Origin: Deltaproteobacteria bacterium
GTDB lineage: Bacteria > Desulfobacterota > Desulfobulbia > Desulfobulbales > JAJRZW01
Assembly (NCBI GenBank): GCA_024275015.1
Contig: JAJRZW010000047.1
Span: 100,328 to 134,721 of the forward strand
Direction: 5' to 3'
Length of the DNA stretch: 34,394 nt
Below, in pieces: positions 34,343-34,394 of the stretch; within the stretch, counting starts at the first letter, position 1; each line of letters starts with the position of its first letter. The notes below the pieces were generated by a model. It was not told the origin of the DNA. It worked only from the letters and a program-made list of their open reading frames with translations, and ran no database searches. The position numbers and the translations under genes were made by a program.

Positions 34343-34394
34343 TCTGAACCGATGACGGCTTCGTGCCATCTTTGCACGCAACCGTTTGCATTCA
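34343..34394 (+). repeat. M1-like left end running off the window
   Basis: TCTGAACCGATGACGGCTTC is a diverged M1 left end (compare CCTGAATCCGTGACGGCTTA). The rest lies beyond the window, so completeness is unknown. Confidence 0.5.

Overview
The window looks like chromosome of an anaerobic, sulfur-metabolising bacterium of the Desulfobacterota, most likely the Desulfobulbales. The evidence is a classic dsrC (C-terminal arm with two cysteines), a class III (oxygen-sensitive) ribonucleotide reductase, several radical SAM proteins, a CooT-type nickel protein and GC-rich coding sequence with strongly AT-rich promoter gaps. The lineage is inferred from gene content, not from a marker comparison.

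Layout. (1) 1-7147: the tail of an unidentified gene, then metK-ahcY (activated methyl cycle); convergent surE-birA; then a tautomerase, ligA and acyP on the plus strand. (2) 7148-9320: a repeat-filled gap, a zinc-ribbon protein plus ATP-grasp protein pair, and dsrC with a duplicated 3' region. (3) 9322-12930: nrdD, a redoxin and nrdG, with paired NrdR-box-like sites upstream of nrdD. (4) 12931-17216: nadB, a HAD phosphatase with a coupled unknown gene, and a CooT/His-rich pair. (5) 17217-22939: rpe, a double-domain M16 peptidase, lgt and a MinD/FlhG-type ATPase. (6) 23158-26954: a signalling block of a short MCP with two Cys-rich modules, a STAS protein and a receiver-PP2C-HATPase protein, built like the HsbR/HsbA partner-switching pair of Pseudomonas. 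(7) 27240-34088: a patatin-like lipase, a secreted transglutaminase-like protein, a B12/radical SAM DUF4080 protein, and a DUF1566 lipoprotein followed by a FadL-type porin.

The most unusual property is the density of short non-coding mobile elements. Almost every intergenic gap holds copies or debris of three MITE-like families that I could delimit by terminal inverted repeats and target duplications. M1 is about 218 bp with TIR CCTGAATCCGTGACG, 5-6 bp duplications and a 97-bp hairpin. M2 is 144-189 bp with TIRs starting GATG and 6-bp duplications. M3 is about 149 bp with TIR CAGWCCGTTGAAAAA and 4-bp TTAN duplications. One M2 copy is nested in an M3 copy; removing it restores an M3 of exactly 149 bp. 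No transposase is encoded in the window. The elements sit in leaders and inside likely operons, form fake N-terminal extensions of several reading frames, and in one case supply a stop codon.

No tRNA, rRNA, CRISPR array or prophage was seen.
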